This document shows positions 19,788 to 28,130 of a stretch of 64,000 nt of DNA, in pieces; within the stretch, counting starts at the first letter, position 1, and each line of letters opens with the position of its first letter. This DNA is from Cohnella herbarum (GTDB lineage: Bacteria; Bacillota; Bacilli; Paenibacillales; Paenibacillaceae), in contig NZ_CP051680.1 of the NCBI RefSeq assembly GCF_012849095.1, positions 1,116,001 to 1,180,000 of the forward strand, written 5' to 3'. Both the position numbers and the translations under genes were made by a program. The notes beneath the pieces were generated by a model. The model did not search any database. It saw nothing but the letters and a program-made list of their open reading frames with translations, and was not told the origin of the DNA.

Positions 19788-21278
19788 ATGTCCACGCCTA
19801 CGGGATTTATGGAATATAAAAGGGAACTTCCTAGCGACCGCGACCCGCTTACTCGAATCCAGGATTGGAAAGAATTTCACCGGATGTTTTCCGAAGAGCA
19901 GCTTCGCACGCAAGGCGCTCGTTGCATGGATTGCGGGACCCCTTATTGTCATACCGGAATAGAGCTTGGGGGAAGCGTCTCCGGCTGCCCGGTCAATAAC
20001 TTGATACCTGAATGGAACAGCCTCATCTATCGCGGCCTTTGGAGAGAAGCCTACGAACGGCTGAACAAGACGAATAATTTTCCGGAATTTACGGGACGCG
20101 TTTGTCCGGCTCCTTGCGAAGGCTCCTGCACGGTCGGGCTGATCGGCGATCCGGTAACGATCAAGACGATCGAGCAAGCGATCATCGACCGCGCATTCGA
20201 GGAAGGCTGGGTCGTTCCGCAGCCTCCGAAGACGCGCACCGGCAAGAAGGTCGCCGTAGTCGGTTCGGGACCTGCGGGATTGGCGGCGGCAGCCCAACTG
20301 AACAAAGCGGGTCATACCGTAACGGTCTACGAAAGAGCGGATCGCGTCGGCGGACTTCTGACGTACGGGATTCCTTCCATGAAGCTGGAAAAGGATATCG
20401 TTCAGCGTCGGGTGGACTTGCTTGCCGCGGAAGGCGTGCAATTCGTCGTGAACACGGAAATCGGCAAACATATTTCTTCGCAAGAGCTGCTTGAGCAATT
20501 CGATTCCGTCGTACTGTGCGGCGGCGCCACGAAAGCCCGGCCGATCGGTAACGTCGAAGGGCATGAGCTTAAAGGGATCTACCAAGCGATGGACTACTTG
20601 AATAGCACGATCAAGAGCTATCTGGACAACGGCCTGCAGGAAGGAACTTATATTTCCGGGCACAATAAAAACGTAATCGTCATCGGCGGCGGAGATACGG
20701 GAACGGATTGCGTGGCAACCGCATTGCGCCATGGGTGCGCAAGCGTTACGCAATTCGGTACTCATGCTAAAGCTCCGTTAGAGCGCGATGCGGCAAACAA
20801 TCCTTGGCCGGAATATCCTAACGTGTATACTTTGGATTACGCGCATGAGGAAGCGAAAGCTTTGTACGGGGAAGATCCCCGCGCCTTCTCCGTGTTGACG
20901 AAGAAATTCGTCGGCGACGAGAACGGTAACGTGAAAGAGCTGCATACCGTGCAAATTCGCCGTTACGTGGACGAGCAAGGTCGCAAAATTTACGAAGAAA
21001 TTCCGGGTTCGGAAAAAGTATGGCCAGCGGATCTAGTTCTCGTGGCGGTCGGTTTTGAAGGACCTGAACGTACGATCATCGACCAGCTTGGCTTGGAAAC
21101 GGATCGTCGCACGAACGTTAAAGCAAGATACGGCAAATATACGACGAACGTCGATAAAGTATTCGCGGCGGGCGATATGAGACGCGGACAAAGCTTGATC
21201 GTCTGGGCGATCAACGAAGGTCGCGAAGCGGCTCGCGAAGTCGACAAGTACTTGATGGGAAGCACGCAGCTTCCTTAA
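19788..21278 (+). CDS. gltD: Glutamate synthase (NADPH) small subunit
   Basis: A 496-aa flavoprotein that feeds NADPH electrons to a glutamate synthase large subunit. The N-terminal cysteines for iron-sulfur clusters are in [27 protein letters not shown] and [13 protein letters not shown]. The FAD motif is [15 protein letters not shown] and the NADPH motif is [17 protein letters not shown] late FAD motif is [27 protein letters not shown] precedes the ATG at 19788. No gltB is next to it, so the large subunit must be encoded elsewhere, or this protein serves another partner. Confidence 0.93.
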   Translation: MSTPTGFMEYKRELPSDRDPLTRIQDWKEFHRMFSEEQLRTQGARCMDCGTPYCHTGIELGGSVSGCPVNNLIPEWNSLIYRGLWREAYERLNKTNNFPEFTGRVCPAPCEGSCTVGLIGDPVTIKTIEQAIIDRAFEEGWVVPQPPKTRTGKKVAVVGSGPAGLAAAAQLNKAGHTVTVYERADRVGGLLTYGIPSMKLEKDIVQRRVDLLAAEGVQFVVNTEIGKHISSQELLEQFDSVVLCGGATKARPIGNVEGHELKGIYQAMDYLNSTIKSYLDNGLQEGTYISGHNKNVIVIGGGDTGTDCVATALRHGCASVTQFGTHAKAPLERDAANNPWPEYPNVYTLDYAHEEAKALYGEDPRAFSVLTKKFVGDENGNVKELHTVQIRRYVDEQGRKIYEEIPGSEKVWPADLVLVAVGFEGPERTIIDQLGLETDRRTNVKARYGKYTTNVDKVFAAGDMRRGQSLIVWAINEGREAAREVDKYLMGSTQLP

Positions 21279-21304
21279 TCGCAATCGCAATGTAACGAGC
21301 AGAT

Positions 21305-21335
21305 GAGGTCGTTCCGACAGACTTGGAACGGCCTC
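21305..21335 (+). terminator. Possible weak terminator after gltD
   Basis: An 11-bp stem (GAGGTCGTTCC with GGAACGGCCTC, one G-T pair) and a 9-nt loop lie 27 bp after the gltD stop. Only TTCTC follows, so termination is doubtful. Confidence 0.4.
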
Positions 21336-21360
21336 TTCTCGCGAGAAAGGAGCAATACGC

Positions 21361-21687
21361 ATGATTCGATACGGTGACGAAGAATGGAAAGAGCTCAAAT
21401 TTATCGGATTTCAATTCGAAGCGGAGCGCCGGGATAACCAATGGGTCGATGTCACGATAAAGGTGGAGACATCGGAGCTTACGCCGCTTCCGCTCGATTT
21501 GATCGATTTTACGATCATGGCGATCTGCACGCACGACGGTCATCCGATACAGCTGGTCACGTTGGATGAAGGTTGCGATTGCGAATACCAATTGACGGAA
21601 TGGGAGAAAGATCAGATTAACGCGTTTATTCGGTCCGAAGAAGTTCATTCGGCGATTACCTCCGCGGCATCTACCGTCGGGATTTAG
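21361..21687 (+). CDS. Conserved hypothetical small protein
   Basis: A 108-aa acidic soluble protein with AAAGGAG before the ATG. It has an alternating strand pattern (FIGFQFEAERRDNQWVDVTI), a central DLIDFTIMAI stretch, and a CDCEYQLTEWEKDQINAFI segment with two close Cys. No signal peptide or membrane helix is present. I recognise no family. It lies between gltD and a membrane-anchored glucosaminidase-like gene, 82 bp from gltD, and may be cotranscribed with gltD if the hairpin at 21305 is leaky. Confidence 0.7.
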   Translation: MIRYGDEEWKELKFIGFQFEAERRDNQWVDVTIKVETSELTPLPLDLIDFTIMAICTHDGHPIQLVTLDEGCDCEYQLTEWEKDQINAFIRSEEVHSAITSAASTVGI

Positions 21688-21806
21688 CGACTTGTCGCGT
21701 TAATTCACGTATGCCGTCTGCAAATGGTTCGATGGACAGGCTTCCCCCAAAACTTTCCTCTATGGTACACTGATGAAGCATTCATTGGTCGACTGGGGGC
21801 GAAGTC

Positions 21807-22862
21807 ATGGATAGCGCGGCGGTGCTTACGCCGACGGATATTAATACGATTCGTCGATACGTACATACGAAGTATGCACCTCTTCCCGGCAATCGCAGGG
21901 CGGAAATCGTGGCGGACGCCATTCGCAGAACGTTGCAGCAGCGCTTGCCTAAAGTACCGGATGCGATGAAAAATCAAATGGTAGACCGGCTGATCGCCCG
22001 CTGCTTGCTAGGCGAACAGAGAGACGTACAGCCTGAGGACGTATTGGATCTGTGCGCGGAATTATTTTCGGACGATAGCGCCTTCGGAGAACAAATATTA
22101 GAGCCTATTCTTATCTGGGTAAACGAACGCGCCCCGGGCAAGTGGAACGAAGAACAATTGGCTTCCAGATTAGTCCGAAGCTCGGCTAATGGATTAGCTC
22201 TGGTGCAAGAGTTGCCGGTCGTCCTCGAGCAGGGTAATCCGCCATCCGGAGCGACGCTCCGCAAATGGTTAACCAAGATCCCCGTAATGGCTATGTTAGC
22301 CGCGATCATCGTAATTGGCGGTACGGGTATCGGCTTCGTTATCCAGAAACCGGAAGCCGCGGAATCCGAGAGCATGATCGTGCCGCAGGTCGTCGCCAAG
22401 TTGCCTGAACCGCTGCCGGACGTCGGTATGCCCGAACGGCTACAATATACGGAAATCGACGCAAAGGTATTAAAAGCCTACTTGAATAGCAGAGATTCGA
22501 TGCTCGCCGAAGATCCTTATTTCAGCGCAATCGTAGACAACGCGAGGGAATACGACATCCATCCGCTATTGCTGTTCGCGATTACCGGGCAGGAGCAAGG
22601 ATTCGTTCCTAAGACGAGCAAAGACGCCAAGCTGATCGCTAACAATCCTTTTAACGTTGGCCACAGTTGGATGGAATATAATACCGACATTCATAATTCC
22701 GCGGGAATCGCATCCAGACTTATCGTGAAGCTTGCCAAAAGCCGACCGGAAGGACATGATCCGTTTACTTGGTTTAATAAAACGTATGCCGAGGATCCTC
22801 TATGGTCGGTAGGCGTTCGAAAAATATTCGATAAATTAAATAATCTACCTAAATCCCAGTAA
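21807..22862 (+). CDS. Membrane-anchored glucosaminidase-like protein
   Basis: A 351-aa protein. About 155 N-terminal cytoplasmic residues form a helical region. A single membrane helix follows (VMAMLAAIIVIGGTGIGFVI, about 158-178), then an extracytoplasmic domain. That domain resembles endo-beta-N-acetylglucosaminidase/FlgJ-type folds: LLLFAITGQEQGFV, where the Glu could be catalytic, NNPFNVGHSWMEY, and a C-terminal DPLWSVGVRKIFDKL helix. If active it would cut glycan strands of the wall from the membrane surface; activity is inference. GGGGGCGA lies before the ATG. It ends in a strong bidirectional terminator. Confidence 0.72.
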   Translation: MDSAAVLTPTDINTIRRYVHTKYAPLPGNRRAEIVADAIRRTLQQRLPKVPDAMKNQMVDRLIARCLLGEQRDVQPEDVLDLCAELFSDDSAFGEQILEPILIWVNERAPGKWNEEQLASRLVRSSANGLALVQELPVVLEQGNPPSGATLRKWLTKIPVMAMLAAIIVIGGTGIGFVIQKPEAAESESMIVPQVVAKLPEPLPDVGMPERLQYTEIDAKVLKAYLNSRDSMLAEDPYFSAIVDNAREYDIHPLLLFAITGQEQGFVPKTSKDAKLIANNPFNVGHSWMEYNTDIHNSAGIASRLIVKLAKSRPEGHDPFTWFNKTYAEDPLWSVGVRKIFDKLNNLPKSQ

Positions 22863-22910
22863 CGACAAAGCCGGACGAACTGCTCATGCAGTTTGCCCGG
22901 CTTTGTCGTT
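22861..22910. terminator. Bidirectional intrinsic terminator
   Basis: A perfect 14-bp outer stem (22861-22874 with 22897-22910) containing an inner helix. It begins at the last bases of the glucosaminidase-like gene and separates it from the convergent HAD gene. Confidence 0.75.
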
Positions 22911-22944
22911 AGGGGAAAGGGGAATCGTCTTAGGTTCGCGGTGC

Positions 22945-23697
22945 TTAACCGGATATTCTCATCCCGAACTCGTTCAAGTAATCGTCGATGGCGGGAGGAA
23001 CTTGAGGCAGCTCCGTTAAGGTCAATAGCGCCCCGCTGGGTTTGGCGTCGATCGGTAACACATTAAACGTCCATTCCGTTTCCTGTTTCAAATAAACGGC
23101 GTTAATGCCGCAATGGAGGGCAGGGAGAACATCGGTACGGATCGAATTTCCGATCATCCACGTAGTCGCTCTATTGAACTTGCCATCCTTCAATATTTGT
23201 TCTAACGCATCGGTATTTTTGTGCAGTCGGACGTAGATCCGATCTTGGAAATAGCGTTCAAGATTCATGCTCTCGATTTTACGATATTGGATAAGGGAAT
23301 CGCCGCCGGTATACAGATGCAGTTCATGACCGCTGCTGGCAAGGGAGTCCAAAGTCTCATCCATAGCTGGATACGGTTCGACGTCAAGCTCGTACACGCT
23401 GTTTCCGAGCTTCCACAGCTTATCTTCCTCTACAGGCGAGGCCGAGCGCCCGGTTACGTTCTGATAGTAACGGTAAGTGTCGATTAAGGATTGCGGGAAA
23501 TGCTCGCTCTTAAATCCATGAACTTGAACCCGGGCGATATCGATTTCCAATTGTTTAGCTATGATCTGCGCGCGAGTAATTCCGGCAGAAGAGTACCATG
23601 CGTACAACAAGTCGGCAAATTGATCCAAAATGAAATGAAAGTATTTATTGCAATGGACTAACGTATCGTCAAGGTCGAACATGATTTTTTGTTTCAT
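22945..23697 (-). CDS. HAD-superfamily hydrolase
   Basis: A 250-aa phosphatase-like protein. Motif I is MFDLDDTLVHCN with the nucleophile Asp and the second Asp. Motif II is LYTGG (Thr), motif III the Lys in RLHKNTDAL, and motif IV MIGNSIRTDVLPAL (Asp). A helical cap lies between motifs I and II. This layout matches class I HADs of the YjjG/phosphoglycolate phosphatase type; the substrate is unknown. The start at 23697 has TTAGGAGC 7 nt upstream; the longer frame to 23808 lacks a site and would add a non-conserved leader. Confidence 0.88.
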   Translation of the reverse strand: MKQKIMFDLDDTLVHCNKYFHFILDQFADLLYAWYSSAGITRAQIIAKQLEIDIARVQVHGFKSEHFPQSLIDTYRYYQNVTGRSASPVEEDKLWKLGNSVYELDVEPYPAMDETLDSLASSGHELHLYTGGDSLIQYRKIESMNLERYFQDRIYVRLHKNTDALEQILKDGKFNRATTWMIGNSIRTDVLPALHCGINAVYLKQETEWTFNVLPIDAKPSGALLTLTELPQVPPAIDDYLNEFGMRISG

Positions 23698-23900
23698 ACG
23701 GATGCTCCTAACTCTAATGCGAAATCCGACATCAATCAGAATATCCGGAGGTCGGTTTAAACGTGTCGGCTGCCGGTAATCATGCATTATTTTGTTGTAC
23801 TTTTTCATTATGGCGCGATAAATCGGGTTTGTAAATGAGAGGAAAGAGGAAAACTACAAAGAAACCCCTCGGTTCACCGAAGGGCTGGAGGTGATAACGA

Positions 23901-24032
23901 ATGACTAAAAACAAAAGTCAGATCGAGCAACGGAACAACATGAAGGCTAAAGACACAGAGCAAGCAGCGCAAATCGGAAAGATGCTTCGATATCCGCCAA
24001 GCCTGAACGGGATCAATAAAAACCTTCCGTAA
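23901..24032 (+). CDS. Small basic/polar protein, 43 aa, unknown
   Basis: A 43-codon gene starting MTKNKSQIEQRNNMKAKDTE and ending NGINKNLP, with a very strong GGAGGTGAT site 7 nt before the ATG. The protein is hydrophilic and rich in K, N and Q. A short hairpin (about 23867-23887) lies just upstream of the ribosome binding site. Its style resembles minor spore or stress proteins, but no known small spore protein is recognised. It converges on the 76-aa gene, ending 8 bp from its stop. Confidence 0.6.
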   Translation: MTKNKSQIEQRNNMKAKDTEQAAQIGKMLRYPPSLNGINKNLP

Positions 24033-24040
24033 AACAAGCG

Positions 24041-24271
24041 TTAAGCATATTTAACAATCTTCTCGGCTAAGTTGCGTTTAATCAGACGTATGCGTTGCCG
24101 GACATAGAAGTCGTAGCTGCCCCCGGTTAATTCGCGGGGGCTCATTGTATTCCCGGTGTCGTTGTCGATGATGACGAGCTTGCCGTCGTCGTAAAATTTG
24201 AAGGTTAAGTCTCGAGACGGTCTGGAACCTCTTGCAGGTTCCAAGTAACGGAGATGTTCGCATTTCACCAT
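24041..24271 (-). CDS. Hypothetical 76-aa protein under a LexA-type promoter
   Basis: A 76-aa basic soluble protein (MVKCEHLRYLEPARGSR, TFKFYDDGKLVIIDNDTGN, a basic helix RQRIRLIKRNLAEKIV). AGGTGGG precedes the ATG. The first half looks like a small beta structure, the second half a cationic helix; no family is recognised. Its promoter at 24302-24351 carries two SOS boxes, one inside the -35/-10 spacer, so it should be repressed by LexA and induced by DNA damage. A role in DNA-damage response or division control is plausible only from regulation. It does not resemble the LysM protein YneA. Confidence 0.75.
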   Translation of the reverse strand: MVKCEHLRYLEPARGSRPSRDLTFKFYDDGKLVIIDNDTGNTMSPRELTGGSYDFYVRQRIRLIKRNLAEKIVKYA

Positions 24272-24301
24272 CCATTATCCCACCTATTAGAAACATGAAT
24301 T

Positions 24302-24351
24302 AGAACATGTGTTCTTGTTTTGATTATAGCAAACATTTGTTCGTATGGCAA
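24302..24351 (-). promoter_or_regulatory. SigA promoter with two LexA (SOS) boxes
   Basis: On the minus strand: TTGCCA (24351-24346), a 17-nt spacer, and a perfect TATAAT (24328-24323). The spacer contains CGAACAAATGTTTG (24343-24330), 13 of 14 matches to the Bacillus consensus CGAACRNRYGTTYC. A second box, AGAACATGTGTTCT (24302-24315), overlaps the expected transcription start. Boxes start 28 bp apart. Confidence 0.85.
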
Positions 24352-24406
24352 GAGATTACATAATGGCTTAAACTAGATTTATATTGATTGAGGGGAAATG
24401 GCAGCT

Positions 24407-25135
24407 ATGATCGTAATTTCTGGATTAACACGTAAAATTCCCGAGGGTAAAACGATATTGGATCATGTGAATACTCGTCTTGAACCGGGCACTTTCATCG
24501 CGGTCGTCGGATCTAGCGGCAGCGGCAAGTCGGCATTGCTGAAGGCGCTTGCCCTGAAGGAAGTATGGACTTCGGGGGAATACAAGGTAGACGGTAAAGA
24601 TCTCATGGAGGCCAGCTTCTTCGCCAAGATGAAGTTTCGCCGGCAAATCGCTTATCTGGAACAGAAGCCGCTTATGTACGAGAAAAAGACGGCGCTCAAA
24701 AACGTGCTGATCGGAGCCTCGGAACAGACGCCTCTATGGCGCAGAGTTACGGGCATGGTGCGTAGTGACGATCATATGGGCGCTATGGATATGCTTGAAC
24801 ATGTTGGCCTGATGGAGCGCGCCTCGCAAGTGGTCGAGAGGATGAGCGGGGGAGAACGCCAACGGATCGCCATCGCGCGCGCGCTCGTCCATGGCGCACG
24901 CCTTGTGCTTGCGGACGAGCCGGTATCCGGCTTGGACCCGCATACGTCGGAAGAAATGATGAAAACGTTAAAGAAGCTGTGCCACGACAAAGGAACGACG
25001 ATCGTCGCCGCGTTGCACCGCGTGGAACTTGCCGAGAAATTCGCCGACGAAATATGGGGGATGCAAGACGGCAGGCTCATTATCAACATCAGAGGAAGAA
25101 GATTAACCGCTTCCGAGAAAATCCGATTAACGTAA
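24407..25135 (+). CDS. ABC transporter ATP-binding protein (PhnC/LolD-like), orphan
   Basis: A 242-aa nucleotide-binding subunit. It has Walker A GSSGSGKSALLKAL, a Q loop (YLEQKP), the signature MSGGERQRIAIARALV, Walker B LVLADEPVSGLD, and the H-loop His in VAALHRVELAEKF. The best fit is a small importer or lipoprotein-export type ATPase. No permease or binding protein is adjacent, so the partner is unknown. The start is uncertain: ATG 24398 lies too close to the AGGGG, while ATG 24407 gives an 11-nt spacing. Confidence 0.88.
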   Translation: MIVISGLTRKIPEGKTILDHVNTRLEPGTFIAVVGSSGSGKSALLKALALKEVWTSGEYKVDGKDLMEASFFAKMKFRRQIAYLEQKPLMYEKKTALKNVLIGASEQTPLWRRVTGMVRSDDHMGAMDMLEHVGLMERASQVVERMSGGERQRIAIARALVHGARLVLADEPVSGLDPHTSEEMMKTLKKLCHDKGTTIVAALHRVELAEKFADEIWGMQDGRLIINIRGRRLTASEKIRLT

Positions 25136-25172
25136 AAACCCGACGCCAGCAGATGATTAAGGCTGTTGGCGT
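25133..25172 (-). terminator. Intrinsic terminator of the small minus-strand gene
   Basis: An 11-bp stem (one G-T pair; GACGCCA arms at 25141 and 25172) followed, on the minus strand, by GGGTTTTT at 25140-25133. It overlaps the end of the ABC ATPase gene. Confidence 0.7.
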
Positions 25173-25193
25173 CAAGTCTTGCTTGCTCGGTAA

Positions 25194-25331
25194 CTACGAT
25201 GTCGGATCGGTTTTCCCCTCCGGATTCGTTTCGTTCGCCAACTCATGCAGCGAAGTGATTTTACCGTGAGGTTGTTGGTTCTGCTTGCGGCTTTTCCAAG
25301 TGCTTTCTCTTCGTCGTTTGGAAGTAGGCAT
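25194..25331 (-). CDS. Small basic protein, 45 aa, unknown
   Basis: A 45-codon gene on the minus strand, starting MPTSKRRRESTWKSRKQNQQ and continuing PHGKITSLHELANE. AAAGGTGG lies 7 nt before the ATG and a clear terminator follows. The N-terminal half is strongly basic, the C-terminal half acidic. The pattern of a Trp in a basic stretch followed by PHGK and SLxEL recalls a family of tiny uncharacterised Firmicutes proteins, but this is from memory and uncertain. Its own promoter, site and terminator argue for a real gene. Confidence 0.6.
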   Translation of the reverse strand: MPTSKRRRESTWKSRKQNQQPHGKITSLHELANETNPEGKTDPTS

Positions 25332-25440
25332 GCCCGTCCACCTTTCGTTCATCGATGATGTTACATGAGTTAGCGTGGCGTTTGCGAGCCGCGCTTATTC
25401 AATCGACTGGACAAATCGCGTGAAGGAGATTCGATTACCC

Positions 25441-26118
25441 TTGGAAACCAACGAATTATTGTTATCCGCATACCCGTTAATATCATTAAATATCGGTAAA
25501 GTACGGTCGGGTACTTACAAAGGCAAGGAAACGACGTCGGGAATCGATAAGCGTAAAGTCGACCGTGCGCTAGCGCTCGGCGAGCTTGGGTTCGAAGGAG
25601 ACGAGCAAGCCGATCTCGTTCATCACGGCGGGGTCGACAAAGCCGTTTGCGTTTATAGTTACGATCATTATAAGCACTGGGAAGCCAAGCTGGATCGTTC
25701 CTTGGAATACGGCGCGTTCGGGGAAAATTTCACGGTTGCGCATATGAACGAATCGCAAGTTCATATTGGAGACACCTTTAGTATCGGGACTGCGGTCGTA
25801 CAGATCAGTCAGCCTCGCCAGCCATGCTGGAAACTGGCCATGCGGTGGGGCTTGGACGAGCTTCCGCTGCTCGTTACGACTAGCGGCGCGACGGGATTTT
25901 ACTTCCGCGTGCTGAAGCAAGGCGAAGTGAAGACGGGCGACGAATTGCTCCCGCTTCAGGTTCATCCGCACAGGATCACGGTCGAGGAAGCTAACCGGGT
26001 CATGCATAAGGATCGCGAGGACATCGATGGGTTGCGCAAATTATTAGCCGTGGACGCGTTGTCCGCTAGCTGGGTAAATACGTTCTCGAAAAGATTGGAA
26101 CGACTCGTGAACGAATAA
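25441..26118 (+). CDS. MOSC-domain protein (YiiM-like)
   Basis: A 225-aa protein of the MOSC superfamily, which binds molybdenum cofactor or sulfur carriers through a conserved Cys. Hallmarks are LISLNIGKV, ELGFEGDEQADLVHHGG, KAVCVYSYDHY, EYGAFGENFTV, and the probable sulfur-accepting Cys in QISQPRQPCWKL. A C-terminal helical extension follows, as in YiiM, which reduces N-hydroxylated bases. The TTG start at 25441 is placed by GGAGA 11 nt upstream; a longer reading from 25375 adds a non-conserved leader. No Moco-biosynthesis gene is nearby. Confidence 0.85.
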   Translation: METNELLLSAYPLISLNIGKVRSGTYKGKETTSGIDKRKVDRALALGELGFEGDEQADLVHHGGVDKAVCVYSYDHYKHWEAKLDRSLEYGAFGENFTVAHMNESQVHIGDTFSIGTAVVQISQPRQPCWKLAMRWGLDELPLLVTTSGATGFYFRVLKQGEVKTGDELLPLQVHPHRITVEEANRVMHKDREDIDGLRKLLAVDALSASWVNTFSKRLERLVNE

Positions 26119-26134
26119 AGAAGTATAGCAAGAC

Positions 26135-26168
26135 GACAAGCCCCCGAAGAAATTTGCGGGGGCTTGTC
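26135..26168. terminator. Hairpin after the MOSC gene
   Basis: A perfect 12-bp stem (GACAAGCCCCCG and its complement) with a 10-nt loop, 16 bp after the stop. It lacks a T-run but is a likely transcription boundary. Confidence 0.5.
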
Positions 26169-26288
26169 GCGTTATAGGAGATCGACAAAAAAATTCAAAA
26201 TTTTTAATTATGCCGGATCAATTCCAATTATTAACGCATAACGTCAACCCAAAGAAGACAATGTCTGTTATTATAGATGAGGATTATG

Positions 26289-26387
26289 ATGAACTTGAAT
26301 AATGAGCAGGGTCTTGTAGAAATTCGTCGAATTGTCGAGTCGGACACGGAAGACGAATCTTCGAATAAATTGCTAACGGGGGATTAA
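26289..26387 (+). CDS. Possible 32-aa leader peptide upstream of the diguanylate cyclase
   Basis: A 32-codon frame (MNLNNEQGLVEIRRIVESDT, then EDESSNKLLTGD) with GAGGA just upstream. Its stop lies 7 nt before the start of the GGDEF gene, and the cyclase's usable GGGGGAT site is inside it. This suggests translational coupling, but there is no homology support, and it could be chance. Confidence 0.35.
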   Translation: MNLNNEQGLVEIRRIVESDTEDESSNKLLTGD

Positions 26388-26394
26388 CGGAGAG

Positions 26395-27990
26395 ATGCGA
26401 GCGAAGAAAGGTTTGACGCTAAGATCAACGGTCAACACCATCGTTCTGATTGCGGTATTGGCAACGGTTGTGATTAGCACGGTGATTGCTTACAGGAGCG
26501 AGAAGCAATCCCTTACCCGAACGACGTTTCAATTGAATCACGTGTATACGGAGAAAATATCGGATACCGTGAACAATTTGTTCGTAAATATGAAACAAAG
26601 CTTGCAAGTCACCGGCGAATATTTATCTAAGGACTTAACCCGAGAGGATCTTCACGAGCAATTGGAACGGTTCCAACGCGGCAATCCTTCTTTTAACGCG
26701 GTATTCATCGTCGATAGTAACGGCCACATTGTCGAAGGCTCTAACGTAGAACCGAGCGCGAGGGGTACCAAGGTCAATTCAGTAGGCACTTTGCAAGCGA
26801 TTAAGGAGCAGCGCCCGCTCATATCGGAGCCTTACTTATCCGGGACGAATAAATTAATCGTCATGATCAGTCAACCGATCAAGGATGCCAACGGCCAATA
26901 TGCGGGTTATATCGGCGGTTCTATCCGCCTTCACGAAACTAATATTTTTCAGACGATACTCGGAACCGCGCCTTCTCAAGATAACGGTACTTATGCGTAC
27001 GTGGTTAGCTCATCCGGTCGTTTGCTCTACCATCCGGATCCGAATCGGATCGGCGAACTCGTCGTCGGCAATGAAGTTATTAACGACTTGATGGCTGGCA
27101 ACGGCGGTACGAAACGCATTATCAACACGAAGGGTAACGACATGCTGGCTAGCTATTCTTACATTCAGGAAGCGGGATGGGGGATCGTATCCCAGACGCC
27201 AACCGATGTCGTTTTGAATTCGACCCGCAAACTCGTAATGAAAATCGTGCTATACATGTTACCTGCGTTGCTAATTTTCATGGCCGTTATCTACTGGATC
27301 GTTGGCAAAGTCGCTGCTCCTTTTTCCAAATTGGCGCAGTTTGCAACCTTGCTGTCTCCGACTCAAAGCAGCTCGGACGAACTGCCTAAGATCAACGCGT
27401 GGAACTATGAAGCTAACGTACTCCACAAAGCGTTGGCCAGAGCGATACGCCATTTCCGCTATCAATTCGAGAGCTTGTCTATCGAAGCGCAGACGGATCC
27501 GTTAACGGGGTTATTCAACAGACGGACGATGGATCATTTCGTACAAAATTGGATAGCGCAGAAAGCTTCCTTCTCCATGTTGGTTATGGACTTGGATAAC
27601 TTTAAGCAAGTTAACGATACGTACGGGCATGACAAGGGCGACGATGTGCTCAAGTATCTAGCGTCCTCCTTGCAACGTTTGTTTGGCGAAAATCATGTTT
27701 GCTGCCGATTCGGCGGCGAAGAATTCGTCGTTCTGGTGTTGGACGAGGATTTTAATAAGGCGATCGAGGACGCGGAATTGATTCGTAAATTTATGGCGGA
27801 AACGAAGAGTCCTACAGGCTCCGCGGTGACGCTTTCGATCGGGGTCTCTCACTATCCGGGGTTTGCCCATAATGCGGATCAACTTTTCCGTCTAGCGGAT
27901 GAGGCTATGTATCGAGCTAAGCGCTCCGGGAGGAACCGGGTCGAACTGGAACAAGGCGCGGGATTCGATTCGACGGAGAAGACGAGTTAG
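26395..27990 (+). CDS. Membrane sensor diguanylate cyclase (dCache-GGDEF)
   Basis: A 531-aa enzyme that makes cyclic di-GMP from two GTP. The first membrane helix is at about residues 10-32, an extracytoplasmic double-Cache sensor follows to about 280, the second helix lies near 285-305, and the GGDEF domain fills about 360-520. The active site reads RFGGEEF, a valid GGEEF form, with DPLTGLFNRR and VMDLDNFKQVNDTYGHDKGD upstream. The residues before it (ENHVCC) do not form the RxxD inhibitory site, so product feedback is probably absent. The ligand is unknown. A terminator follows. Confidence 0.93.
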   Translation: MRAKKGLTLRSTVNTIVLIAVLATVVISTVIAYRSEKQSLTRTTFQLNHVYTEKISDTVNNLFVNMKQSLQVTGEYLSKDLTREDLHEQLERFQRGNPSFNAVFIVDSNGHIVEGSNVEPSARGTKVNSVGTLQAIKEQRPLISEPYLSGTNKLIVMISQPIKDANGQYAGYIGGSIRLHETNIFQTILGTAPSQDNGTYAYVVSSSGRLLYHPDPNRIGELVVGNEVINDLMAGNGGTKRIINTKGNDMLASYSYIQEAGWGIVSQTPTDVVLNSTRKLVMKIVLYMLPALLIFMAVIYWIVGKVAAPFSKLAQFATLLSPTQSSSDELPKINAWNYEANVLHKALARAIRHFRYQFESLSIEAQTDPLTGLFNRRTMDHFVQNWIAQKASFSMLVMDLDNFKQVNDTYGHDKGDDVLKYLASSLQRLFGENHVCCRFGGEEFVVLVLDEDFNKAIEDAELIRKFMAETKSPTGSAVTLSIGVSHYPGFAHNADQLFRLADEAMYRAKRSGRNRVELEQGAGFDSTEKTS

Positions 27991-28005
27991 TATCGCATAT
28001 CGTGA

Positions 28006-28043
28006 ACGGAGAAAGTGCTTTTACTTTCTCCGTCTTTTTATTT
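28006..28043 (+). terminator. Intrinsic terminator of the diguanylate cyclase gene
   Basis: A perfect 11-bp stem (28006-28016 with 28023-28033) around GCTTTT, followed by CTTTTTATTTT. Confidence 0.9.
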
Positions 28044-28130
28044 TCCGACTCTTTTCCCATAATATTGGGTTCCATAATGGTTAATGCTGCCTTCCGCGAT
28101 CATACAATAGTAGCAGGGAGGCGATGGACG

